DNA from: Streptococcus lactarius
GTDB taxonomy: Bacteria; Bacillota; Bacilli; Lactobacillales; Streptococcaceae
DNA: 42,150 nucleotides
Assembly (NCBI RefSeq): GCF_016642265.1
Contig: NZ_MRXX01000007.1
Location: 1 to 42,150, forward strand
Reading direction: 5' to 3'
The translations under genes were made by a program, and so were the position numbers. Positions 10,911 through 18,419 of the stretch are shown here, piece after piece (the first letter of the stretch is position 1; each line of letters starts with the position of its first letter). The notes beneath the pieces were generated by a model. It saw only the letters and a list, made by a program, of their open reading frames with translations, did not search any database and was not told the DNA's origin.

Positions 10911-11753
10911 ATGTTAAACCTCGAAGAACTCGAACAACTTGTCGCTTTTAAAGAATTAGGAACCCTCTCCAAAGTCGCTGAACAATTCTTGATTTCTACT
11001 CCCTCCCTCTCCCGTTCCATGCAACATGTGGAGGAAGCCTTCGGTGTACCTCTTTTTGATCGCAGTGCCAATCGGATTTCACTCAATGAAACAGGAGAGC
11101 GTGCTGTCCAAGTGGCTCGACGTATTTTGGAAACGAGCCAACAAGGCATTCATGAAGTGAGGGATTTCGACCAAAGCCTCAAGACCATCACAGTGGTCTC
11201 GGTTGCGCCAGCTCCCCTCTGGAGTCTCCTTCCAACATTAAGCAGTCTTTATCCTGACAAACAAATCCAACATAAAATTTGTACAACCAGCCAAGTGCTT
11301 GAAGCCATTGAAAAGAAGACTGCCGATCTAGTCGTCTTACCCTTTGCCTATGAGGGCGACAAGGTTGATTTTCTGCCCTATCTCAAGGAGAGTCTGGACA
11401 TTGTCGTCCCTCTAGACCACGCCTTAGCTAAAGAGAGCAGCGTCAGCTTTTCAGCTATCGATGGCTATAACTTCCTTTTGATGAATCAGATTGGCTTCTG
11501 GAATGACCTTGTAAGAGAAAAGATGCCGGCTTCTAAATTCCTCGTTCAATCCAGTCGTTTTGAATTTGAAGAATTGGCCAACAATTCCACTCTGCCACGC
11601 TTTGCAACCAATCTCAGTAAAGATAGAAAGACACTTCAAGGAGAACGAGCCATCATTCCTCTATCTGACCCTGAAGCCAAAGTCACCTACTATCTGGTAT
11701 CTCTAAATCCAGCTATTCAGTTATCGGAATTGACAGATGAGAAATCGGAATAA
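10911..11753 (+). CDS. LysR-family transcriptional regulator
   Basis: A 280-residue regulator. Residues 1-60 are the LysR winged helix (LEELEQLVAFKELGTLSKVAEQFLISTPSLSRSMQHVEEAFGVPLFDRSANRISLNETGE); the rest is a periplasmic-binding-like effector domain. It is slightly shorter than the usual 290-310. Divergent orientation to the aldo/keto reductase-MFS-dehydrogenase operon is the classic LysR arrangement, so it probably controls that operon from the 10798-10910 gap. An AAAAGGAG ribosome site precedes the ATG. The terminator repeat at 11749-11788 begins inside its last codon. Confidence 0.9.
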   Translation: MLNLEELEQLVAFKELGTLSKVAEQFLISTPSLSRSMQHVEEAFGVPLFDRSANRISLNETGERAVQVARRILETSQQGIHEVRDFDQSLKTITVVSVAPAPLWSLLPTLSSLYPDKQIQHKICTTSQVLEAIEKKTADLVVLPFAYEGDKVDFLPYLKESLDIVVPLDHALAKESSVSFSAIDGYNFLLMNQIGFWNDLVREKMPASKFLVQSSRFEFEELANNSTLPRFATNLSKDRKTLQGERAIIPLSDPEAKVTYYLVSLNPAIQLSELTDEKSE

Positions 11754-11788
11754 AACAAAACTCCTAGGGAATTTACTTCTCTAGGAGT
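11749..11788. repeat. Left copy of 40-nt terminator direct repeat (flanks Rgg cassette)
   Basis: This is 36/40 identical by eye to 15681-15720. It contains the stem ACTCCTAG (11760-11767) / CTAGGAGT (11781-11788). Its T-rich tail, TTTTGTTTTATT, is on the minus strand, as expected for the end of a minus-strand gene such as czcD. Bases just right of it (11799-11811) also resemble the czcD 3' end and could encode LHHY-stop. Confidence 0.75.
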
Positions 11789-11818
11789 CATTTTGTGTTT
11801 AATAGTGGTGAAGGGCAA

Positions 11819-11860
11819 TTAAAAACTTAGTTCACCAATCAAAAAGCTAGCAACAACCAT
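11819..11860 (-). CDS. Possible 13-residue hydrophobic peptide ORF
   Basis: After the MFS stop codon, the same frame reopens with ATG and encodes MVVASFLIGELSF before TAA. There is no clear ribosome site (only GTAGAG before the ATG). It is near an Rgg regulator whose relatives often answer to short hydrophobic peptides, but it is shorter than known pheromone precursors. Chance is a serious alternative. Confidence 0.2.
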   Translation of the reverse strand: MVVASFLIGELSF

Positions 11861-11872
11861 CTCTACGAAATA

Positions 11873-13051
11873 TTAATTTATCATATGTCGTTTATGATAA
11901 ATCAAGGCTGCTTCTAAGAGTGTAGCGATAATTGCCAAATAAAAAACTGTCTGGATCCCGAAACACTCCATCATAGAACTCATTAAAAAGACGAAAACTG
12001 AAAAAGCAAGGGTTGAAATGACTTCAAATACAGAATAAACATGCACTAACTGATTTTCATCAACCGTTTCCTGAAGGAAGACACTTTCGGGGACTTCTTT
12101 CAATTGAGACAAGAAGCCGATTCCAGCTGAAAAAAGTAAAAATGTTTCTACAGTTGAGAAAAATAGGATACTGCCTGTAATGGCTGCTATTGCGACAAGC
12201 GGAAAGAAAATACTTTTCCATTTGTGAGCTAAAAACTTTTCAGAGTAGTTGAAAACAATCATGCCTCCTAAAATGATCCCTAGAGAATAGGCTGTATTAG
12301 AGTAGCCCCAGTAGCTTTCAGTCTGTTGCAACACCTCGGTTACAAAAACAAGAATCACAGATGAAACCCAGATTGTATTAGAAAAATTCTCCAATAAATT
12401 TGCTTGTACCAATAACCTTAATGGAGGATTTTTCGCCACTAAGCTCCAACCTTTGACAAGAGTATCCAGATTGGTCTCCGCCTCTAACTGCTCTATTTTA
12501 GCCTGAGGGAGAAAGAGCATCACAAAAGTAGAGAAGAGATAAAGGAATAGGACTAGCAACATTGTAGAAAATAGGCCAACCGAAGCGTAAATAAGTCCTC
12601 CTAGCCCCCAACCAATTAATTGAATTCCCTCACCACTCATTGACAAAGCAGCATTTGCCTTTCCCAAATTTGTAGCATATCGAGGAATTACGGCATAAGA
12701 AACCGGTGCCGCAAAGCCATCTAAGATAGAAATAGCAATGACAAAGACATACATACCCAAGGCTGGTACGAATTGAAACTTGGTAAACAGGGCAACGAGA
12801 ATTGCCACTAGGACTGTTTTTCCTCCTTGAGTCAAAAATAGAACTCGATTTAAGGGAATTGTTTTGGTCACCAAGGGAACTAAAAAACTTGCCACGAATG
12901 CTGACAATCCGATGAGAATTGGAACCATTGAGGTAGCAATGACCGATTTGGTTATAACAAAGAGATTTGCAATAAGGGATACCCTAAGAAAAATATCCGC
13001 TAAATTTGCAAACAATTGGGAAACTAATAATTTCACAAAGGAACGAGACAT
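11873..13051 (-). CDS. MFS transporter in the Rgg cassette
   Basis: A 392-residue membrane protein with about 12 hydrophobic segments, of the MFS type seen in macrolide (MefA-like) and bacteriocin-linked permeases. It begins MSRSFVKLLVSQLFANLADIFLRVS. A TTG start at 13072 is possible, but the ATG at 13051 has a strong AAGGAGGG site 6 nt before it. That site lies within 20 nt of the ABC gene's stop, so the two are translationally close and co-transcribed. Substrate unknown; export of a toxic compound or peptide is the simplest idea. Base composition is a little more AT-rich than in the neighbouring LysR operon. Confidence 0.8.
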   Translation of the reverse strand: MSRSFVKLLVSQLFANLADIFLRVSLIANLFVITKSVIATSMVPILIGLSAFVASFLVPLVTKTIPLNRVLFLTQGGKTVLVAILVALFTKFQFVPALGMYVFVIAISILDGFAAPVSYAVIPRYATNLGKANAALSMSGEGIQLIGWGLGGLIYASVGLFSTMLLVLFLYLFSTFVMLFLPQAKIEQLEAETNLDTLVKGWSLVAKNPPLRLLVQANLLENFSNTIWVSSVILVFVTEVLQQTESYWGYSNTAYSLGIILGGMIVFNYSEKFLAHKWKSIFFPLVAIAAITGSILFFSTVETFLLFSAGIGFLSQLKEVPESVFLQETVDENQLVHVYSVFEVISTLAFSVFVFLMSSMMECFGIQTVFYLAIIATLLEAALIYHKRHMIN

Positions 13052-13068
13052 CGTATCCCTCCTTTTTA

Positions 13069-14619
13069 TCAATCTTTACGAGATAAATCAATCACTTGAT
13101 CATATTGAGCTAGGATCTCATCATCATAATGGTGAATCACCTCCACAAGGGCTTGTGGAAGACTTAGTAGGATCCTTGAAATTTGATGAGCATTCTCTTT
13201 ATCCAGATTGGCTTTGACTTCATCTGCTAAAATCAAGTCACTATTGTGGTACAAACTACGAGCAATTTCTAGACGTTGCTTTTCCCCGCCAGAAAGCTGT
13301 TCCCCATATAGAAGATGTCCCTTTAAAAATGCTAAGTTTACTCGATCCAAAACCTGTTCCATCTTCAGTTTGTCTAGGGACTTCCCAAGGGTGATATTGT
13401 CTTCCAGTGACAACCCATCAAAAATATAGGAGTCTTGTAAAATATAGGAAACCGATCGTGCGATCTGCTCCTGTGCTAAAGTCTGACCATAGTAGGTCAC
13501 ACTCCCTGAATCTGGAGATACCTGACCATAAAGAAGGTTCAACAAGGTAGACTTCCCACAGCCACTTGGGCCAATCAGAGCAACTTTCTCTCCTTCTTTG
13601 ATTTCTAAAGATAGTTTTTTAAAGAGTACTTTATCTTCAAATCGTAAAGAAACATGATCCACAACGATAGGAAAAAGAGGCACCGAAACTTGGTCACCTG
13701 TCTGCGGGCTTGTATCTTGAAGTAGAAAAGAGTAACGTGCCCTCAGTTGTTCAGTCGACTTGTAAGTATTGATAAAATAGGAAAGTTCATTGAATTGATA
13801 GCCGATATTATGGGAAACTAGATAAATTGCAACAAAGCTGGCACCAGACAAGTAATCATAATAGGTCATCACCCCACCGATAATGATTGGAACAACCGAA
13901 CAAAACGCATCAATACTATTAATGAGGATATTGTTGATTGTCCGTTGTCGTTCATAGCGAATGTCTTGCTCAACTCTTTTTCCCAAAACTTTTTTAAATC
14001 GATGAAAGAAGAAATCCACGGCCCCATAATTTTGAACGACTCTTACACCACCAATTATATTGGTAGTTTGAAGGAGGTAATCCTCATTTGAGAGCGTTTT
14101 GTCATCTGAAATACGATCTAATTGTTTACTACCAATACCACTACAGAGAGCAGGAATAGAGTAAAAGCAGATAAAAATCCAACCCAGCCAAAAATTCGTT
14201 ACTAGAGCATAGATCATGGAAACCATCGTAAAACCAAGAGATGAAATAATAATGACAGCTGGCTCGAGATAAGATGTTTCAAGTTGTTTCACATCGTTTT
14301 CAAGATGAGACAGAATCTCCTCTTTTTCACCATTTTTACCATACAAAAAATGGTGAAATAATTTTTCTTTCATCGTCAAGGTAAAATCTGCGACTAACCT
14401 TGCATAGTAATACCGTTTTCCAGCCAACCCAACCAGAATAATGAAATTACCAACAATCCCAACGATTAGTGCCATCCATAATTCACTCAGCGCCTTCTTT
14501 TCAAAGCTCGCCACAATCATTGATACCAACGATGGCGTGATAATAGCTTCCAGCCAGGTCACAGCAATGAAACTAAAATAGAGAAGCAAATGTTTTTTTG
14601 AAATGAATTTTTTTAACAT
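13069..14619 (-). CDS. ABC exporter, fused permease and ATPase
   Basis: A 516-residue half-transporter. An N-terminal type-I exporter membrane domain spans about 1-300 and the ATPase about 315-510. Walker A is LIGPSGCGKSTLL (about 345), the signature LSGGEKQRLEIARSL (about 445), and Walker B LILADE followed by VKANLD, with a non-standard VKA where most have ATS or PTS. There is no C39 peptidase domain, so it is not a bacteriocin-processing transporter. It must dimerise in the membrane. It is the first gene after the promoter at 14703-14749 and is followed by the MFS gene. The Rgg protein beside it is the likely activator. Confidence 0.88.
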   Translation of the reverse strand: MLKKFISKKHLLLYFSFIAVTWLEAIITPSLVSMIVASFEKKALSELWMALIVGIVGNFIILVGLAGKRYYYARLVADFTLTMKEKLFHHFLYGKNGEKEEILSHLENDVKQLETSYLEPAVIIISSLGFTMVSMIYALVTNFWLGWIFICFYSIPALCSGIGSKQLDRISDDKTLSNEDYLLQTTNIIGGVRVVQNYGAVDFFFHRFKKVLGKRVEQDIRYERQRTINNILINSIDAFCSVVPIIIGGVMTYYDYLSGASFVAIYLVSHNIGYQFNELSYFINTYKSTEQLRARYSFLLQDTSPQTGDQVSVPLFPIVVDHVSLRFEDKVLFKKLSLEIKEGEKVALIGPSGCGKSTLLNLLYGQVSPDSGSVTYYGQTLAQEQIARSVSYILQDSYIFDGLSLEDNITLGKSLDKLKMEQVLDRVNLAFLKGHLLYGEQLSGGEKQRLEIARSLYHNSDLILADEVKANLDKENAHQISRILLSLPQALVEVIHHYDDEILAQYDQVIDLSRKD

Positions 14620-14702
14620 GGCAGCTCATCCTTTCTACAGAGTCTATTAGAGAGAACTGTTCCTTATCCCATTTAGTTGGATTCTATGGACTGATTGTAA
14701 AA

Positions 14703-14749
14703 ATTATAGCACTTCTTCTTTTGTACGGTATTTTATTCCCATATATGCT
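14703..14749 (-). promoter_or_regulatory. ABC-MFS operon promoter with candidate Rgg site
   Basis: On the minus strand, a perfect -10 TATAAT (14703-14708) has no recognisable -35 at the right spacing (ATACCG). Just upstream of that position lies AGCATATATGGGAA (14736-14749). The identical 14-mer occurs inverted in the rgg leader at 15631-15644. A missing -35 with an adjacent shared site fits activator-dependent transcription. Confidence 0.6.
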
Positions 14750-14751
14750 CA

Positions 14752-15615
14752 CTAATTATTTTCATTCATCAATTTTTTCAAATGTCTTTCATAAATCGTC
14801 GCAATATGCTCGCTCCCTGCCAATTTCATGGCCTCAATACACTTTCTCATTTCGTCGATGGCACTCGTATCTCCTGTCTTTCGATAGCGATAAAAGTTTT
14901 GAGCATAGACAAATACGAGACGTTCATACATTTCCGTCTCGATGAAGAAACACTGATTTAATTGTTCCTCAAAATAGCAGGCATCTACCATTTTTTGGCG
15001 CTCAATACAAGTAATATACCCATTCAGTAACATGGTTGAAATCATACGTCGATTATTCGGAATCTCTTTGTAGAAATCCGATCTTTTAGACATCTCCCTT
15101 GCCAACACCATAAAAACCTCATGATGCAACACATCTAGGGTATTTATAAAAATTAATAACTCATAATAGCCCCAGTGCTCTACGCTGAATAGGTAATCCG
15201 TTAAATCCTTTAGGTCGTCTTCTGTATAGTAATCTTCTCCAGATAAATCCTGTAAACGAATTTTTAATAAAATGGTATTGATGTGATGAAACTTTTCCCT
15301 TTTGTCTTTCAACCCCATCTGAGAAGCAAGGAGTTTCTTCATTTCATCGATATCATGAGTCGATACAAAAAGCCTGACCTTTGTCAAGAGTTCATTCAGA
15401 TCATCACGGTGAAAATCATGGACAGCATACATAAATTCATCAATCGGCACATTGATTTCATCTAAGATCAACATAAACTTTGAAATGGTTAAATCTGTCT
15501 GCCCCTTTTCAAAGCGGGAGAGTTGAGAGGTTGAAATACCTGCCTTTGCAACATCTTTCAGTCGGATACCTCTGGATTCTCGGAACTGCCTATATAGTTC
15601 TCCAAATTTCTTCAT
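14752..15615 (-). CDS. Rgg/MutR/GadR-family transcriptional regulator
   Basis: A 287-residue regulator. The N-terminal helix-turn-helix at about 1-65 reads FGELYRQFRESRGIRLKDVAKAGISTSQLSRFEKGQTDLTISKF, the Rgg type. The remaining 220 residues are the all-helical TPR-like domain that in relatives binds short peptide pheromones. Length is normal. It lies directly upstream of the ABC-MFS pair, 132 nt away. I found no convincing short hydrophobic peptide gene with a ribosome site on either side, so the ligand may be made elsewhere, may be one of the weak ORFs, or may not be a peptide. Confidence 0.9.
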   Translation of the reverse strand: MKKFGELYRQFRESRGIRLKDVAKAGISTSQLSRFEKGQTDLTISKFMLILDEINVPIDEFMYAVHDFHRDDLNELLTKVRLFVSTHDIDEMKKLLASQMGLKDKREKFHHINTILLKIRLQDLSGEDYYTEDDLKDLTDYLFSVEHWGYYELLIFINTLDVLHHEVFMVLAREMSKRSDFYKEIPNNRRMISTMLLNGYITCIERQKMVDACYFEEQLNQCFFIETEMYERLVFVYAQNFYRYRKTGDTSAIDEMRKCIEAMKLAGSEHIATIYERHLKKLMNENN

Positions 15616-15630
15616 TTAGCACCTCTATCA

Positions 15631-15690
15631 AGCATATATGGGAAAACTTTTTCTTTTTAGTATTCTAGCATAAATTAACGAATAAAACAA
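15631..15690 (-). promoter_or_regulatory. rgg promoter with inverted copy of the shared 14-mer in its leader
   Basis: On the minus strand, -35 TTGTTT (15685-15690), a 17-nt spacer and -10 TAGAAT (15662-15667). TTCCCATATATGCT (15631-15644) then lies about 17 nt downstream of the -10. This position would block transcription, so autorepression is suggested. The -35 lies inside the 40-nt terminator repeat. Confidence 0.6.
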
Positions 15691-15720
15691 AACCCCTAGA
15701 AAATCTACTTCTCTAGGAGT
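15681..15720. repeat. Right copy of 40-nt terminator direct repeat; czcD terminator
   Basis: It contains the stem CTCCTAGAGAAG...TTTTCTAGGGG on the minus strand with the tail TTTTGTTTTATT, 10 nt after the czcD stop codon, so it is the czcD terminator. It is 36/40 identical to 11749-11788; the two copies bracket the Rgg-ABC-MFS cassette. Confidence 0.8.
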
Positions 15721-15730
15721 CGCTTCGTAA

Positions 15731-16627
15731 TTAATGATGGTACTCTTGCTCACTTTCTAATTCCAGCTCTTCAATATTTCGCTTGTGAGCACGGTGAGTT
15801 GCTAGATCTTCATCCACTTCAATAGTGACATTTTGAAAGCCCCTCTCTTTGAGCAAGCCTCGGATAGACTCTTTACAGACCTCCATATGCTTGACATGCT
15901 CCAGACATACATGGACGATGGCATTTTTCTCCAAACCGTCCATGGTCCAAAGATTAAGCTGGTTAATACTAGCGACATGGTCCAACTCTGCCAGATCCGT
16001 CTTGATCTTCTGGATGTTCACCCCTTCCGGCACAGCATCCAGGAAAATCCTGAGCGTAGACCAAAAACGTGGAATGGCTTTTGAAAGAATAAAGAAGGAA
16101 ATAGCAAGGGACAGGAGCGGATCCAGGATATACCAGTCAGTATATCGGAGAACAATGGCCATCAGGATGACGGCGACCCAACCTAGGGTGTCTTCCAAAA
16201 AGTGCAGGCTGAGAATGGATTCATTCTTGGTTTGTCCCTTACGAATGACCAGACTTGCTAAGACATTTACACTGATGGCAATGATTCCAAGCCAGAGAAG
16301 ACCTTCTTCATTGACAGGTTGTGGGTGAAAGAGTTTGACCATATTTTCCAAAATCACCATACCAGACCCTGTCATCAGGATCACAGCGGTCACCATAGCC
16401 CCTAAAAGGCTAAAACGCTTGTAGCCCAAGGTATAATGGCTGTCTTCTTTCCGATTGGAAATGCTCTCTAGGAAAGCCGAGATACCAATAGCAACCGCAT
16501 CCCCAAAGTCATGAACCGAATCAGCGAGAACTGCACTGGAACCAAAAATCCCTCCTGCTATAAACTCAACAATGGCAAAGCTTAGATTCAAGAAAAAAGC
16601 CAGCCAAACTGCATGTTTTGTCTTCAT
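15731..16627 (-). CDS. czcD: Cation diffusion facilitator, Zn2+/H+ antiporter
   Basis: A 298-residue CDF exporter with six membrane segments and a cytoplasmic metal-sensing C-terminal domain. Transport-site residues in TM2 are D36, H39, D40 and D43 (LADSVHDFGDAVAIG), matched by HFLEDTLGW in TM5 near residue 145. The His- and Glu-rich ends (ESEQEYHH) are common in zinc efflux members. It would pump zinc, perhaps cobalt, out of the cell. It is divergent from the TetR gene at 16909, the arrangement known for czcD-sczA in Streptococcus pneumoniae. A good AAAGGAAAC ribosome site precedes the ATG. Confidence 0.9.
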   Translation of the reverse strand: MKTKHAVWLAFFLNLSFAIVEFIAGGIFGSSAVLADSVHDFGDAVAIGISAFLESISNRKEDSHYTLGYKRFSLLGAMVTAVILMTGSGMVILENMVKLFHPQPVNEEGLLWLGIIAISVNVLASLVIRKGQTKNESILSLHFLEDTLGWVAVILMAIVLRYTDWYILDPLLSLAISFFILSKAIPRFWSTLRIFLDAVPEGVNIQKIKTDLAELDHVASINQLNLWTMDGLEKNAIVHVCLEHVKHMEVCKESIRGLLKERGFQNVTIEVDEDLATHRAHKRNIEELELESEQEYHH

Positions 16628-16654
16628 AATCTTGTTTCCTTTGTTATAATGGGA

Positions 16655-16698
16655 GTGGGACAGAATAAATTTTTATAAAAATTTATTCCTATTCCCAC
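16655..16698. repeat. Strong hairpin between czcD and sczA (GTGGGACAG-type)
   Basis: GTGGGA-CA-GAATAAATTTTTATAAAAATTTATTC-CTA-TTCCCAC folds into one long stem of over 18 bp with a small internal bulge. Its outer part, GTGGGACAGAAT, resembles the terminal hairpin of the 175-nt repeat (GTGGGACAGAAATCG), so it may be a short relative. It lies in the czcD 5' leader if czcD transcription starts further upstream. Confidence 0.65.
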
Positions 16699-16882
16699 CC
16701 CGCAAGGCTGATTAGGTACTCTTTGAATCTAAAGAGCGAAAAAGAGACCAATCAGCTACTGCGTAAATCATTTAACTATATAGATATTCCGAGAACTGAG
16801 ACTATTATCTCTTCTCTTCATTATCTATTATCCAATACTATCAACAGAAAGGGTAGAAGCAAACCGTTCGCTATGTACGTTA

Positions 16883-16899
16883 TTGAACAGTTTGTTCAA
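16883..16899. promoter_or_regulatory. Palindrome TTGAAC-AGTTT-GTTCAA, candidate SczA operator
   Basis: A perfect 6-bp inverted repeat with a 5-nt gap lies 9 nt before the sczA ATG. SczA in pneumococcus is known to act at TGTTCA-type motifs in this intergenic region; the half-site here fits that from memory. Binding is inference. Confidence 0.5.
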
Positions 16900-16908
16900 A
16901 TTGTCCAT

Positions 16909-17448
16909 ATGAAAGTTCCAGATCGTCGCATCACCAAGACTCGAAATGCTATCTATAACGCTTTTTTACAATTACTCAACCAAAAAGACTACGAAGCCAT
17001 CACGGTTCAAGAAATCATTGACCTCGCTGACGTAGGGCGTTCGACCTTTTACAGTCATTATGAAAGTAAGGAATTACTCCTAGATGAACTCTGTCAACAG
17101 CTCTTTCACCATCTCTTTGAGCGTGCTGAGCACCTCTCTCCACAAGACTACCTGGCCCACATCTTTCAGCATTTCAAGAAAAATCAAGACCATGTAACCA
17201 GTCTTTTGCTTTCAAAAAACGATTATTTTATCCGGCAACTGCGAAAAGAACTGGAACATGACGTCTATCCCATGGTAGCAGACGAACTGATTCAATCACA
17301 CCCCAACATTCCTCACTCCTATCTCAAGCACCTGGTCGTCAGCCACTTCATTGAAACTCTCAGCTGGTGGTTGAAAAAAGGCAAGACTTACACCGAACAA
17401 GAAGTCATCCAGTTTTATTTGGAGATTTTAAAAGTGGGCTCGAACTAG
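16909..17448 (+). CDS. sczA: TetR-family zinc-responsive regulator
   Basis: A 179-residue TetR protein. The helix-turn-helix is at 8-58 (TKTRNAIYNAFLQLLNQKDYEAITVQEIIDLADVGRSTFYSHYESKELLLDEL) and a C-terminal dimer/ligand domain follows. The open frame continues 62 codons upstream to a TTG at 16723, but that part does not look like a TetR domain. The ATG at 16909 gives the usual family length. No good ribosome site precedes it, so the start is less certain than the protein. Position divergent to czcD identifies it as the SczA orthologue, which activates czcD when zinc is high. Two small membrane-protein genes follow on the same strand. Confidence 0.82.
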   Translation: MKVPDRRITKTRNAIYNAFLQLLNQKDYEAITVQEIIDLADVGRSTFYSHYESKELLLDELCQQLFHHLFERAEHLSPQDYLAHIFQHFKKNQDHVTSLLLSKNDYFIRQLRKELEHDVYPMVADELIQSHPNIPHSYLKHLVVSHFIETLSWWLKKGKTYTEQEVIQFYLEILKVGSN

Positions 17449-17463
17449 AAAGGAGTACTTTCA

Positions 17464-17934
17464 ATGACCACCGTGCAATTTTACTTTCTATTTCCATCAC
17501 TATTCATGCTTCACGAACTCGAAGAAATCGTTTGGATGCCATCCTTTGTCAAAAAAATATCAATCCAGTATCCAAACAATCGAATCCTACCTTATTACAC
17601 TCCTTTTGCTTTCAATGCCATTGTCTTGGAGCAATTTCTGATCCTAATGACGTCGCTATATCTTAGTTACCAGTTTAATAACTATAGCATTTACGCGACC
17701 ATCATAATCGCTTATATCTACCATGTATTAGGACATCTGATTCAAACAATCGTTATACGAAAATATGTGCCTGGATTGTTGACGGGCATTTTAACGAGTT
17801 TGTTTTCTCTATGCAATCTCAAAAATGAATTTCCAATTATACTTTATGGTTACTCTCTTTTTACCTTATTGGTTATCATTTTAAATCTTGTATTATCATT
17901 TGTGGTACTTCACAAAATGAGTCGTAGGCCTTGA
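17464..17934 (+). CDS. HXXEE-domain membrane protein
   Basis: A 156-residue integral membrane protein with four to five hydrophobic segments. The family motif is visible as H17-x-x-E20-E21 (MLHELEEIVWMP), followed by conserved WMPSFVKK. A second His, in YHVLGHLIQT near 90-95, is also typical. Such polar residues inside membrane helices suggest a metal-dependent enzyme or a transporter, but no member's activity is established to my knowledge. It starts 15 nt after sczA with an AAAGGAG site, so it is co-transcribed with it. A link to metal stress is a guess from context. Confidence 0.8.
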   Translation: MTTVQFYFLFPSLFMLHELEEIVWMPSFVKKISIQYPNNRILPYYTPFAFNAIVLEQFLILMTSLYLSYQFNNYSIYATIIIAYIYHVLGHLIQTIVIRKYVPGLLTGILTSLFSLCNLKNEFPIILYGYSLFTLLVIILNLVLSFVVLHKMSRRP

Positions 17935-17978
17935 TATATAATCATCATATCCAAGATTTCTTCTTGAAAGGAAACCGT

Positions 17979-18311
17979 ATGTTCTTCTCCATTCTCCTCG
18001 GCTTTTTTACAGCCTTCTTAGCCCTTGCTTTTGCTCTTCTTCATTTCATGGCTAGCCTTTCAGAATTAAGAAAGGGCAAAAATACTTTAGGAAATCGGCT
18101 TCTCCTTATCGGAAGTAGTAATGCGACCTTATCTCTCATCCTCTACTTCCTTTTGCCGATTGTTGCTTTATTCATTTGGCTAATCGGCTGTGGGTTGATT
18201 TGCTACGGAGCCTATTGGAATGGCAAGCACAAAGAAAACTTCAATCTAGCCCACCATGTCATTCGATTGGGAATCGCTCTGCTAATCACTATTTTATTAG
18301 CCCTCATATAA
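17979..18311 (+). CDS. Small membrane protein, function unknown
   Basis: A 110-residue protein with three hydrophobic stretches (FFSILLGFFTAFLALAFALL; LLIGSSNATLSLILYFLLP with IVALFIWLIGCGLICYG; LGIALLITILLALI). The frame is open from 17931, but the ATG at 17979 has GAAAGGAAACCGT before it and starts right at the first membrane segment, so I use it. I recognise no family. It is 44 nt after the HXXEE gene and before a strong terminator, so it is probably the last gene of the sczA transcript. Confidence 0.7.
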   Translation: MFFSILLGFFTAFLALAFALLHFMASLSELRKGKNTLGNRLLLIGSSNATLSLILYFLLPIVALFIWLIGCGLICYGAYWNGKHKENFNLAHHVIRLGIALLITILLALI

Positions 18312-18315
18312 GAAA

Positions 18316-18346
18316 AGCTCAAGTTGTATCAATGAAAACTTGAGCT
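18316..18346 (+). terminator. Terminator of the sczA transcript
   Basis: The stem AGCTCAAGTT (18316-18325) with AACTTGAGCT (18337-18346) is followed by CTTTTATTATT and preceded by AAAA, so it may also serve the opposite strand. Confidence 0.85.
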
Positions 18347-18419
18347 CTTTTATTATTCCATTCATCATCCAAAACTGCTATGCCTTTTACAGTTTATCTC
18401 CTTTTTTCTCCCCATCTTT

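Noticed and set aside
13069..14619. Bacteriocin-processing (C39 peptidase) ABC transporter
   Set aside because: The protein starts directly with membrane helices and has no cysteine-peptidase domain.
14620..14751. SHP-type pheromone gene next to rgg
   Set aside because: The only ATG frames here stop after a few codons; none has a ribosome site with a hydrophobic sequence.
16723..16908. 62-codon N-terminal extension of SczA from a TTG
   Set aside because: No family similarity, no ribosome site, and it would place the operator palindrome inside the gene. The ATG at 16909 gives the normal length.
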